From Antilocapra americana (taxonomy: Eukaryota > Chordata > Mammalia > Artiodactyla > Antilocapridae): a stretch of 64,000 nt of DNA. A program made the position numbers and the translations under genes. Below are positions 44,042 to 55,110 of the stretch, one piece after another (the stretch's first letter is position 1; each line of letters opens with the position of its first letter). A model generated the notes under the pieces. The model ran no database searches, was not told the DNA's origin, and worked only from the letters and a program-made list of their open reading frames with translations. The stretch lies in contig ML661885.1 in the NCBI GenBank assembly GCA_007570785.1, forward strand, positions 31,007,232-31,071,231. Direction: 5' to 3'.

Positions 44042-44252
44042 GGGGCTTCCCTGGTGGCTCAGAGGTTAAAGTGTCTGCCTGCAATGTGGGAGACCTGGGT
44101 TCAATTCCTGGGTCAGGAAGATTCCCTGGAGAAGGAAATGGCAACCCACTCCAGTATTCTTGCCTGGAGAATCCCATGGACAGAGGAGCCTGGTAGGCTA
44201 CATTCCACGGGTTCGCAGAGAGTCTGACATGACTGAACGACTTCACTTTCAC
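44042..44252 (+). mobile_element. Bov-tA SINE
   Basis: Well-preserved sense copy: 'ggggcttccctggtggctca', 'ggagaaggaaatggcaaccc', 'gacatgactgaacgacttca'. The overlapping 82-codon and 78-codon frames are artefacts of the SINE. Confidence 0.96.
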
Positions 44253-45115
44253 TTTTATGGTTATTTAGTCTATGACAAATGAAGCAAGGATATACAATGG
44301 AGAAAACAGAGTCTCTTCTGTAAGTGGTGCCTGCAGAACTGGATAGCTACATGTAAAAAAAAATGAAATTAGAACATTCTTTAACACCATATACAAAAAT
44401 AAACTCAAAATGGATTAAAGACCTAAATGTAAGATGGTAAACCATAAAACTGGAAGAAAACATAGGCAGAACATTCTTTTACATAAATTGTATCAGTGTT
44501 TGTTTGGATCTGTCTCCTGAAGCACAGGAAATAAAAGCAAAAATAAACAAATGGAACAACATTAAACTTAAAACTTTTGTACAGCAAAGGAAATCGTTGA
44601 CAAAATGAAAAGACAACTTACTGAATGGGAGAAAATATTTACAAACAATATGAACAATAAGTGGTTAATCTTCAAAATGTGTACACATCTCAACATCAAA
44701 AAACAATCTGATTTAGAAATAGGAAAAAGACCTGAATAGGCATTTTTCCAAGAGGAAGCGCATGTGGCCAACAAGCACATGAAGGAATGCTCAAAAATGA
44801 TCAGGCAAAAGAAAACTAAAACTACAATGAAATATCACTTCACATTGGTCATAATGGTTATCATCAAAAAGAACACAAATAACAAATGTTGGTGAGAATG
44901 TGGAGAAAAGAGAATCCTCATACACTGTCAGTGGAAATGTAAATGGGTGAAGCCACTTTGAAAACTATAGAGGTTTTTCAAGAAAACCAGAAATGGAACT
45001 GATGTATAATCCAGCAATTCCACTTCTGGGTATATGGCCAAAAAGAAATGAAAGTATAGTTTGAAAAGATCTATGTACCTCAATGTTCAGGACAGTATAA
45101 TTTACAGTAGTCAAA

Positions 45116-45301
45116 ATACAGAAGCAACCTAAGTGTCCATCAATGGATGAATGGATAAAAAACATATGGTTATTTATATATATATAACATATATACATAT
45201 ATATATAACATATATATAACATATGATACAGAAGCAACCTAAGTGTCCATCAATGGATGAATGGATAAATAACATATGGTTATTTATATATATATAACAT
45301 A

Positions 45302-45335
<34 letters not shown>
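45116..45335 (+). repeat. 110-bp tandem duplication inside the L1
   Basis: 'atacagaagcaacctaagtg' starts at 45116 and again at 45226. Both copies continue through 'tccatcaatggatgaatgga' and 'catatggttatttatatata'. One mismatch is visible in the first 60 bp (aaaaaac / aaataac). The second copy runs into a (GT)n array (45303-45328). Confidence 0.95.
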
Positions 45336-45684
45336 ATGGAATACTACTCAGACATTAAAAAGGAATGAAATTTTACCATTTGAAGCAACATGGATAGACT
45401 TTTAGGGTATTATGCTAAGTGAGTTAAGTTGGATGGAGAAAGACAAATACTATATGACATCATTTATAAGTGGAATCTAAAAAATACAACAAATCAGTGA
45501 AAAAGAAGCAGACTCACAGAGAGCAGACCAGTGGGAATAGAGACAGGGGGTAGGGACTAAGAGATCCAAACTATTGTGTATAAAATAAGCTAAAAGGATA
45601 TATTGTACAACACAGGGAATATAGCTGACATTTTATAATAACTATAAATGGAGTATAAACTTTAAAAATTGTGAGTATATTATA

Positions 45685-45781
45685 GGCTTCTCTGGTGGCT
45701 CAGTGGTAAAGAACCTGCCTGCCAATGCAGGAGACACTGGTTCAATCCCTGATCCAGGAAGATCCCTGGAAAAAAAAAAGA
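45685..45781 (+). mobile_element. 3'-truncated Bov-tA with A-tail
   Basis: Only the first about 85 bp of the SINE ('ggcttctctggtggctcagt' to 'gaagatccctgga') and then an A-run. Flanks 'ttgtgagta' (45669-45677) and 'ttgtaagta' (45784-45792) may be a target-site duplication with one mismatch. Confidence 0.88.
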
Positions 45782-45975
45782 AAGTTGTAAGTACACTTTC
45801 AACCTATATAATGTTGCACATTAACTATGCTTCAATCTTAAAAAATAGTTTCTTGAGACAGAAAAAAAAATAGCAAATGAAACTACATCCTCAACCCAGC
45901 TTTAGCTTGGGAGATGACAATAATATCTGACATCTACCTGTGATGATGAGTGTTAAGAACTTCCTCTTTTTAGAG

Positions 45976-46288
45976 CTTTTTCCTGGTACCTCAACTGGTA
46001 AAGTAGTCTCCTGGGCAACCCTGGTTCTATTCCTAGGTTGAGAAGATCCCCTGGATATGGGATAGGCTACCCATTCCAGTATTCTTGGGCTTCTCTGGTG
46101 GCTCAGCTGGTAAAGAAAACACCTGCAATGCGGGAGACCTGGGTTTGATCCCTGGGTTGGGAAGATCCCCTGGAGAAAGAAATGGCTACCCATTCTAGTA
46201 TTCTGGCCTGGAGAATTTCATAGACTATACAGTCTATGGGGTCACAAAGATTCGGACATGACTAGAGACTTTCACTTTCTTTCTTTCA
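45976..46288 (+). mobile_element. Tandem Bov-tA pair (one and a half units) with target-site duplication
   Basis: Same composite as at 23863: a first unit broken at 'cccattccagtattcttg' (46071-46088) and a second complete unit from 'ggcttctctggtggctcagc'. Flanked by exact ctttttagag at 45966-45975 and 46289-46298. Confidence 0.93.
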
Positions 46289-46298
46289 CTTTTTAGAG

Positions 46299-46972
46299 AA
46301 CTTAAAGCCTTAAATTCTAAAACAAATATGAATTTTCCAGAGTTCAGAATTTATACTATAAAGAAAGTGCTGGAATAGAGTTCAAGAATTACTATCAAAA
46401 CTGATACTAGAATTGTGACATTTCTTGAACTCTGAAAGAAGCAAGAAAAATACCATCCTGTAGAAACACATCTGCAACTGAAAGATTAGGATATTGTAAG
46501 TGAATAAAATGATTTCTGATGAGGAGGGCTTACTTTAAATGATTTAAAACAATATCAAGAAATAAACTTATGAAAAAGCAAGAAAAAAATCAAAATAATT
46601 AGCATTCATATAAGAATTTAGAATGAATATAATACTAGCATGCTTAAAATTATAAAATATTAAAAAATAGAACCTTAAGGAAATGAATTTATTAAAGGGG
46701 TAATTTTAAAAAGAAATTAAGCAAATAAAATATTGTTGTCATAATTAAAACTATATTAGCAGTCATGTTAAATATGGCAAGATCAAATCTCTATGATAAA
46801 GATACTTTGCTAAGACTAGCTACATGACATGAAATATACTGTTTTTGACATTTTTTTCCCCTAAGTGCCCATTTGGGATATTTAATAATGAAGATCAAAT
46901 ATCCAAAGATCAGTCCTCAATGCTTTTTTCCATGGTTTTAAGAGTTGGTCTTTCCATGTCCTGATTTCCATC
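46299..46972. other. Unassigned AT-rich sequence
   Basis: No gene or repeat recognised. Confidence 0.4.
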
Positions 46973-47445
46973 TTTTTTTTTTTTCATTTTATTGTTGTTT
47001 TTTTAATAAATTTAAGAACAACTCTATCTTCTTTTGTCTTTCTCCTAGATCAATTAAAACCTACTAAAAGGGGGTGTAGCCTGGAGAGATGGAGGATGCT
47101 ATGGGTCTTAATCCTCTTCATCTTCTGTCTCAGGTGCTGAGGGGCCTGGGGGCACTGGGGCAGAGGCAGAGTCAGGTGAAGAGCATGAAGGGGAGTGGGG
47201 CTCTGAAAGTGGCAGGAGGGTGGTTGACTTGGGGTGGGGCCTGTGGTGTCTCCTCTTCCCCATCAGTGTTTGTATCTTTAGTCAACTCATCCTGTCAACA
47301 AGCAGTGTTAGAATGGTATCAAGAAACAACTCCTCAAAAGTGACACATGCATGGGTGAAGGAGAGCTATGGAAATCTATTGGATACCATCTGTAGACAGC
47401 AAGAATTCCCACTTCTTTAAAGTAACATCAAATGTGATGATTTTT
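46973..47445 (-). pseudogene. Possible processed pseudogene fragment, source unknown
   Basis: A locally GC-rich block (about 47080-47260) in AT-rich DNA. Read on the minus strand it ends with AATAAAAT just before an A-run (on + a T-run at 46974-46984 followed by 'cattttattg'), the layout of a retroposed mRNA 3' end. Upstream on the minus strand three frames in succession look coding-like: [18 protein letters not shown] (about 47285-47350), then [17 protein letters not shown] (about 47230-47290), then [13 protein letters not shown] and an acidic end TEDEED followed by a stop at 47112-47114. Joining them needs frameshifts, as in a decayed copy. I do not recognise the parent gene and do not infer a function. 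It may instead be an unnamed repeat. The left (5') border is unclear; a SINE lies next to it. Confidence 0.4.
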
Positions 47446-47453
47446 CCTAAAGA

Positions 47454-47645
47454 CAGAAAGTGAAAGTCTCTAGTTATGTCTGATTCTTTGTGACCCCATA
47501 GACTATACAGTCCCTGAAATTCTCCAAGCCAGAATACTGGAGTGAGTAGCCATTTCCTTCTCCAGGAGATTTTCCCAACCCAGGGCTCAAACCCAGATCT
47601 CTCGCATTGCAGGCAGAGTCTTTACCAGCAGAGCCACAGGGAAGC
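47454..47645 (-). mobile_element. Bov-tA SINE
   Basis: Antisense copy with the linker-like 'cagaaagtgaaagtctctag' at the left and 'cagagccacagggaagcc' at the right. Short direct repeat cctaaaga at 47446-47453 and 47646-47653. Confidence 0.93.
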
Positions 47646-47653
47646 CCTAAAGA

Positions 47654-48520
47654 AAGTTTGTACCAATTCAGATTTCAATGAACACTTTATGAAAATATCC
47701 ATTTGCCTTCCCTCATATTATGAAATCTTGTTCATTGTTTCACCTTACTACATTTCATTTTAATTTCACTTTATTATGGTAATGCATTGCTATGTCATGT
47801 TGTTTTATTTTAAAAATTTTATTTAATTCATTACAAATGAGCATAGGCGTGTTTCATGCTTATTGCCTGAAACATACTGGAGTCTCACTAGATACATGCT
47901 GGATAGTTGGCTTGATTGCTGGACTGGGAATAGAGTGGATGTATGGATAACTACTTACCATTTTGCCTCTATTTTTGGAAATTTCCTGCTCAGATACCTT
48001 TATTTCTGTACTTATGTTTTTTAAAATTGATTTATTCTAAAGGTGACTTAAATATAAATGTGTTTGCATATTAACTTTTAATTGTTTACATTTATACACT
48101 ATGTATTTGTAAATACTTAGTTGTCAACTATAATCTTTTTGTTTTTATTTTTTTTATTCTTGGGGTTTCCTGCTCCCTCTAAAATTGATTATAATCTAAA
48201 ATATTTTGGTACTTTAGTGTTTCTTCATATTTAAATAATTAACTTACCTCAATTCTTATTATTAAGTGAGTCAGATTTCTTAGGATTCTGGTGATAATTT
48301 AAAATGAAAGTTAAATAAATAAACTTTCTATTATTTACAGATTTGAATAAACACTTTAGCTTGTATAAAAATCTTTTTGAAATTTCTAGCCTCTTATCTG
48401 AGTAATTAGTTTTCCTACCTCCTAGATTTATTTTATTAGGCAATGTATGAAAGTTTCAGAATTCCAAAAAAGCATCAAACAGGAGTTTTAAAATTTTTCA
48501 TGGAAAAGGAAAGTGATTTT
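47654..48520. other. Unassigned AT-rich sequence
   Basis: No gene or repeat recognised. Confidence 0.4.
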
Positions 48521-48532
48521 AAAAGTAAATTA

Positions 48533-50097
48533 AGAATTAGAACAAATAATTTCTCAATTTCCATACAAACTGGAACCTCGTATAGCCAAAGCAATCCTGA
48601 GAAAGAAGAATGGAACTGGAAGAATCAACCTACCTGACTTTAGGCTATACTACAAATCCACAGTCATTAAGACAGTATGGTACTGGCACAAAGACAGAAA
48701 NNNNNNNNNNNNNNNNNNNNNNNNNNNNNNNNNNNNNNNNNNNNNNNNNNNNNNNNNNNNNNNNNNNNNNNNNNNNNNNNNNNNNNNNNNNNNNNNNNNN
48801 NNNNNNNNNNNNNNNNNNNNNNNNNNNNNNNNNNNNNNNNNNNNNNNNNNNNNNNNNNNNNNNNNNNNNNNNNNNNNNNNNNNNNNNNNNNNNNNNNNNN
48901 NNNNNNNNNNNNNNNNNNNNNNNNNNNNNNNNNNNNNNNNNNNNNNNNNNNNNNNNNNNNNNNNNNNNNNNNNNNNNNNNNNNNNNNNNNNNNNNNNNNN
49001 NNNNNNNNNNNNNNNNNNNNNNNNNNNNNNNNNNNNNNNNNNNNNNNNNNNNNNNNNNNNNNNNNNNNNNNNNNNNNNNNNNNNNNNNNNNNNNNNNNNN
49101 GACAAACAATTAATCTCAAAAATATACAAACAACTCCTGCAGCTCCACTCTAGAAAAATAAACGACCCAATCAAAAAGTGGGCCAAAGAACTTAACACAC
49201 ATCTCTCCAAAGAAGACATCAAAATGGCTAACAAACACATGAAAAGATGTTCAGCATCACTCATTATCAGAGAAATGCAAATCAAAACCACAATGAGGTA
49301 TCACTTTACACCAGTCAGAATGGCTGTAATCCAAAAGTCTACAAGCAATAAATGCTGGAGAGGATGTGGAGAAAAGGGAACTCTCCTACACTGTTGGTGG
49401 GAATGCAAACTAGTACAGCCACTATGGAAAACAGTGTGAAGGTTCCTTAAAAAGCTGCAAATAGTCCTGCCTTATGACCCGGCAATCCCACTGCTGGGCA
49501 TATACACCGAGGAAACCAGAATTGAAAGAGCCACGTGCACCCCAATGTTCATCGCTGCATTGTTTACAATAGCCAGGACATGGAAGCAACCTAGATGCCC
49601 ATCAACTGACGAATGGATAAGAAAGCTGTGGTACATATACACAATGGAATATTACTCAGCATTAAAAAAAAATTCATTTGAATCAATTCTACTCAGATGG
49701 ACCGAACTGGAGCCCATTATCGAGAGTGAAGTAAGCCAGAAGCAAAAACATCAATACAGTATATTAACACATATATATGGAATTTAGAAAGACAGTAACG
49801 AGAACCCAACATGCGAGACAGCAAAAGGAACGCAGATGTATAGAATAGACTCATGGACTCTGTGGATGAGGGAAAGGGTGGGATGATATGGGAGAATGGC
49901 ATTGAAACATGTTAATTATCATATGTCTGATCAATCGCCAGCCCAGGATTGATTCTCGGGGCTGGTGCATGGAGATTTCCCGGGGGGGAGGGAGGAGGGA
50001 GGGGGGAGGGAGGGGTTTCTGAAGGGGGAGCATATGCAAACCCATGGTGATATCATGACATTGTATGGCAAAAACAATAAAAGGAGAAAAGAAAAAA
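48533..50097 (+). mobile_element. Young L1 (bovine type), 5'-truncated, with assembly gap
   Basis: Sense copy starting in ORF2 ('atagccaaagcaatcctgag', 48582), interrupted by 400 N, resuming at 'gacaaacaattaatctcaaa' (49101) and ending in the G-rich 3' UTR (49980-50015) and an A-rich tail. Frames 49224-49439 and 49545-49787 keep ORF2 blocks ([28 protein letters not shown]). Target-site duplication aaaagtaaatta at 48521-48532 and 50098-50109, exact. Confidence 0.95.
48701..49100. other. Assembly gap (400 N)
   Basis: Exactly 400 N inside an L1. The L1 copy at 37421-38700 and the one at 18843-20091 show that the missing part is ordinary ORF2 sequence; the true length is probably about 0.5 kb. 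Frames drawn across the N have no meaning. Confidence 0.98.
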
Positions 50098-50109
50098 AAA
50101 AGTAAATTA

Positions 50110-51319
50110 GATATTATCCTCATTGATTTTTCAGGCCTCTTCAGGTGAACTTTCTGTCTCTCTCTGGTTCTGAAAAGAAAAGACCAATCTGTTTCAGGAG
50201 CAACTGATGATGAGAAGCTCAGTCATAGATTAGCTCCCAGATTACTGTTTTGTTTTTTTTTTTCCCCAGGGTGAAATTGACATGGCTATTGCTCAGTAAG
50301 CAAGAGGATTAAAAGCAATAACATTCAACTCAAATTTCTCATTTGGAGTATGAGTATAATGCTTCCTCAATGCTCCAGTAAAATTTTTATTTTTCTAAAA
50401 CCTGTGCATATTCCCTTAAATTATAAAGCAAGACTGAATCATCTTTCAGAACGGGCCTATAATAGCTGAAAAATTGAGGAGTCTTTTATTCTGGGGCTGT
50501 GACAAACATGAACATCATAACTTGAATGAGTCTTTTATTCTGGGGCTATGACAAACACGAACATCATAACTCCCATAACTCTAATTTCATTCCATACCAA
50601 ATAAACACCAGTTTTCTGTTTTGAAAAAAAAAGTCTCTAGCTGACTTGTGAGCTGCTAAAGTAAAAATACACTTGGTGACTAGAAGCTGAAATTTCCTAT
50701 TTAAGCTGCACATTTTACATGTGTCTTTGCTGAAATTTTCAAATTATATAACCATTGCCTCTGTGTGTGTGTGTGTGTGTGTGTGCAGATGTTTGTGAGA
50801 TTCCGATAATGGCAGTCATTAAAGGTGTTCCTGTGTGACAAAAGAAGGATTGTCAGATTATCACCAACATATTCCATATCTGTGTAACCCAAATAAGGTT
50901 TCAAATTATGGGCTTTTATTATGTAAATGCAAATATCTGTAGATTTATTTTTAAACTATGATTGAATCCTGTTTTTTTACTAGTGACAATAGACAGCCTC
51001 CTGTAGTACATTTTTTTTCTCTCAATATCTTTGACCTTTGTCCTTTACTTTGTTTCCTTATGAGTCATTTGTGCTCCTGATAGTAACATATCCATTCTTC
51101 TTTTGTGAATCATTGATGGCTAAAATCGATCTTTAGAGGCAGACACTATAATACGCAGTGAAAAAACATACAAAACAATAAAAAAAACGGAGTCATAAAT
51201 ATTTTATTAACTTTTCCATTAAATTAAGCTTCTCTTTTTTCCACTTACATAAATTAGATGATTCCACTTACCAGCTAAGATTTTAAGTGGTATATATTTA
51301 CTTGACACATAGTAGCACT
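50110..51319. other. Unassigned sequence with a short tandem duplication and a GT array
   Basis: Holds the 49-bp duplication listed below and a (GT)12 array at 50762-50785. No gene seen. Confidence 0.42.
50479..50572 (+). repeat. 49-bp tandem duplication
   Basis: 'gagtcttttattctgggg' begins at 50479 and at 50528. The two copies run in parallel for about 45 bp to 'aacatcataact' with two differences (ctgtgac/ctatgac, catgaac/cacgaac). Confidence 0.95.
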
Positions 51320-51958
51320 TCATGACAAATATATGGGGAAAAGATGAAAACAGTGACAGACTTTATTTTCTTGGGCTCCAAAATCACTATGAGTAGTGAC
51401 TGCAGCCATGAAATTAAAAGACACTTACTCCTTGGAAGAAAAGCCATGACAAACCTAGACAGTGTATTAAAAAGCAGAGACATCATTTTGCTGACAATGG
51501 TCAGTCTAGTCAAAGCTATGGTTTTTCCAGTAGCCATGTACAGATGTAAGAGTTGGACCATAAAGAAGGCTGAGTGCCAAAGAATTGATGCTTTTAAAAT
51601 ATGATATTGGAGAAGATGCTTTAGAGTATTTTTGAACAGCAAGGAGATCAAACCAGTCAACCCTAAAGGAAATCAACCCTGAATATTCATTGGAAGGACT
51701 GATGCTGAAGCTGAAGCTCCAGTCCTTTGGCCACCTGATGGGAAGAGCTGACAAATTGTAAAAGACCCTGATGCTGGGAAAGATTGAAGGCAGGAGGAGA
51801 ATGGGGCAACACAGGACAAGATGGTTGGATGGCATCACCAACTCAGTGGACATGAGTTTGAGTAGGCTCCCGGAGTTGGTGATGGACAGGAAGTCTGGCG
51901 TGCTGCGCTCCATGGGGTCACAAAGAGTTGGACACGACTAAGCGACGAATTGAACTGA
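51320..51958 (+). mobile_element. BovB LINE, 3' part
   Basis: From 'cacttcatgacaaatata' through 'ccttggaagaaaagccatga' (51430) to the tail 'gacgaattgaactgaatta'. 86 codons are open at 51344-51604 (TDFIFLGSKITMSSDCSHEI), then the frame breaks. The minus-strand frames 51298-51660 and 51506-51913 are complements. Confidence 0.94.
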
Positions 51959-54625
51959 ATTAAGCACGGCCTTGCCCACCAGAGCAAGACCCAGTTTCCC
52001 CCACAGCCAGTCCCTCCCATCAGGAAGCTTGCACAAGCCTCTTATCCATCAGACGGCAGACAAAATGAAAACCACAGTTACAGAAAAGTTGGTTCAGATA
52101 TGCCACTTGCACTAAAAGAACGAATTGTAGATAATCTCATCTCAGTGGCATAATGTTCTATATCTTTAGTAGAACTGCATGAACATCTCAAAAAAATTAA
52201 GAATCAATGCACATTTAGTTAGGAGGACAAGTATGTTTTACATAATGTTTCATCTGCTTTCTTAGAAATGTCACTGATGTTTTTCTTTTTTTTCCAGTAA
52301 ATATGATGACAGCACTTGAATTGCTCCCATATTTGTAGAAATGTGATATTGCTGTCTAATCAGAGGGGGAATTTAATACATTTTGTCATAATAATTTTAT
52401 AACATTCTATGAATACTGTTATTATTCATTAGTAGAGGTTAACCTTGTTTTAGATTATTTCCAGAAAACTCATATTAAGGAAAATTATTGTATATTTATA
52501 TGCATTATTATTATATTTCCAGATGTACATCTATTAGAAAAGCAAATCTCTGCTAAAAGTAATAGAAATTACACTTACCACAGCTTAAAAATATATCACA
52601 CAACTTCCAATAAAGACTATAAGTATATACATGTATAAATAATTTAACTACAATTACATAATTATTACACATATATATAATACACATGTATGTATAAATG
52701 CAATGTTTTTGATGTCCTAAATTGTAAAGATTTCTAGGGAAATATGTCGGATTCTACAATGCTTTAAATTCTGAAAAAGAAAGCTGAAATTGAAAAATTC
52801 TTTATTTTTCAAAAGAGTACAAACCAATATGAAGAAAAATTTATTTGTGAATTGATGATTTTCATAGCCACATTTTATTTGTAAAAACTTAAAATCTGTA
52901 GGAAGTTCAATCTTATGTCTCTGTCCTTTCCACAAGCACGCCCTGCCACTGCCTTTCTAGGTCACTACCCATGTGGTCTCTGCTTTAGAAATTTAGAAAA
53001 ATGTATGTAATGGTTTGAAAGGTGAAATGGTCAGAGGTTCAATTTAAATACATTTTCACTGCAGCAAATTTACCATATATTTTCTTATATCATTGATCAT
53101 GAAGTAAGTGTTGTCATATAGCAAAACAAGAAGAGAGATGGAAAGAAAAGCAACATCCATTCTGACAGGCAAATTTATATGTTAAAGTTCGACTAACCAG
53201 TAGAAAAACATTCACCTAGCAAAAGCGTTAAATTCCTTGAAATTTAAGAGCTACAACCTATATACGGTCTTGTAAAGTTATTTTAATAAAAGCATTTGCA
53301 CACTAACATTTAATATGTTAATTATAATAATTGTTACCTAATTATTAAAACACCAAGGCTTCAGACTTTGAGGAGACTCTCAGCTTATATTTTACTAAAA
53401 CTGTTACAGATATTCTCTTGAATTTTTGTACCTGTGCTCACATGCCTGTACTATAATACAACACAGTAGGAAAGCAAAACTTTCATTGTGAGAATTTAGA
53501 CTGATGCTCAAAAGTATCATACATAATTTCAGTTCAGATAAATATCTGTAGATTTATATGCTTTAAAGCTTTTGTGGGCCATCTGGAAAGAAGTGTTGGT
53601 GAAATAAAACAGAGCTCCACTTAATTAAGAATATTTTATGTGACAGACCTTCTACTAATAAATAGCTGTCCTCTGCCCTCTCTGTATGGTAGAGTTATCT
53701 ACAGATAATTTTCTTTGGAAGGGTTACTGTTGCCCCAGGACTATGAAGATTGTGATTCATTTTTTACTCTATCTCTCTCTACATGATAAATGTCTTTTTA
53801 TTTTCAAACTTACCTTGTAATTATGATATGCCTTGAGTAAAGATGCTTTGACTGAAGTTTAGAGAATAACTGTTTTATATGTAAAAAATACCAAGAAGCA
53901 TTCAAATTAATATTTAATTTATTTATTATTAGTTATTTTTATTTAATTTATTTATTATTAGTATTTAATTCAGTATTTAAAAAGTTAATCATGTCTGATT
54001 AACTTTTCATATATGTGCTCTTTTCTTTTTAATTGATGAGACTAACATAACTATGAGAATACTTGAATCCACTACCTTGCAATCACCTAAATATTTTCCC
54101 TCCACTTTGATATTCTCACTATGAATGACTTATGGCTTTCTAGTGGTGATAATAGTCATCTTCGTTGTAGGTAAATACTAATATGTTTTTCCCAGTTATA
54201 TCTTAAAGAAATAGAACCAATACTATTAATAGAGAATGTAATAATGCGAATTTCTTCCACTTTTACTCAAGTATAATTTCTTGAAGTTGCAAGAAGTGGT
54301 GACATTGTATTCTTTATATCAAATATCTCAGATCGTAGCCTCTTATTTATATCACAGCTTCCAGTAACTATATCTGATCACATTGGGACAGTTACCTTTA
54401 GTTGTAGTAATTGGACTTCCTGAAAACATCTTGATTTCTTCAGACTTCAGTATGCCCAAGGAGTGTATAGTACATTAAAATTATCAGTTAGTGCAGAACA
54501 GATGAAGATATACAGTTGAAGGAGTAGGTAGCTTCCAATAATAAAATTCTTACTTTCTCAAAAATATTAATAGTTTAGTTTAATTGCGGTTTGACTAGCA
54601 TATTTAAATTTTAAATATTTCAAGG
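51959..54625. other. Unassigned AT-rich sequence
   Basis: About 2.7 kb. Near 52600-52700 there is an alternating TA-rich stretch, and at 53911-53962 a 23-bp unit ('tatttaatttatttattatt') is repeated 29 bp further on. No gene or named repeat. Confidence 0.42.
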
Positions 54626-55110
54626 TGTTGTTGACTGAGGAAAAAAAGCACAACCTGAGTGTTGTGAGTTAAGTTTTATTTGGGGCAAAATGAATATAAC
54701 TCTGGAGGCAGCATTTAAGATAGCTCTGAGAAACTGTTCTGTGGAAGTAGGGGGGGAGGTCAGTATATATGTGATTTTGGTGAAAGAAGGAGTGGTCCAT
54801 GCAATCAAGCACACATTTTCTGCAGAAGGTTGCTGTACTCTTGGGAAGGCTACTGCCAGTCAAGAGGAGCAGATGTTTCCATGGATGATTTTAGTGCTTT
54901 ACTATATATGAGGAGATGCAAGAATTGGGCTCATAAAATCTTCCCCTAAAAATGGCTATCTGAAGACATGTTCTGCCATGTTTCCTCATAGCACAGGCTA
55001 CCTCCATCCTGAATTCCTGTCATGGGGCATTAAAGGTTGAAGACTGCAATGGCTCTTGATTTAATCCTTGTAGATGTAGATGGCAAGAGCCAAGTTTTAG
55101 TTGGCAATAT
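54626..55110 (-). mobile_element. Probable ruminant ERV LTR, antisense
   Basis: On the + strand it starts 'tgttgttgactgagg', then 'gttaagttttatttggggca' (54668-54687), which on the minus strand gives AATAAAACTT, a polyadenylation signal near the LTR 3' end. The following text ('gagatgcaagaattgggctc', 54912) resembles ruminant ERV LTRs I have seen. The right border is not sharp and no internal sequence adjoins. Small frames on both strands (54620-54911) are artefacts. Confidence 0.5.

Larger units (their letters stand above)
44265..45870 (+). mobile_element. Old L1 LINE, 3' part, sense
   Basis: ORF2 end in sense: 'atatacaatggagaaaacag' (44291), 'aataaactcaaaatggatta' (44398), 'aatatcactt' near 44831, 'ccactttgaaaactatagag' (44951), 'atggaatactactcagacat' (45336), then the 3' UTR 'gcaacatggatagac...tattatgctaag' (45385-45418) to 'aactatgcttcaatctta' (45824). 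It contains a 110-bp tandem duplication and a truncated SINE. No long open frame. Confidence 0.88.

Noticed and set aside
44038..44260. Target-site duplication ttatgg around the SINE at 44042
   Set aside because: Only six bases, partly overlapping the SINE head; not distinguishable from chance.
48610..49291. Long frames of 150-213 codons on both strands
   Set aside because: They consist almost entirely of N translated as X across the assembly gap.
54620..54911. Three overlapping frames of 64-73 codons
   Set aside because: They overlap each other on both strands within a probable LTR.
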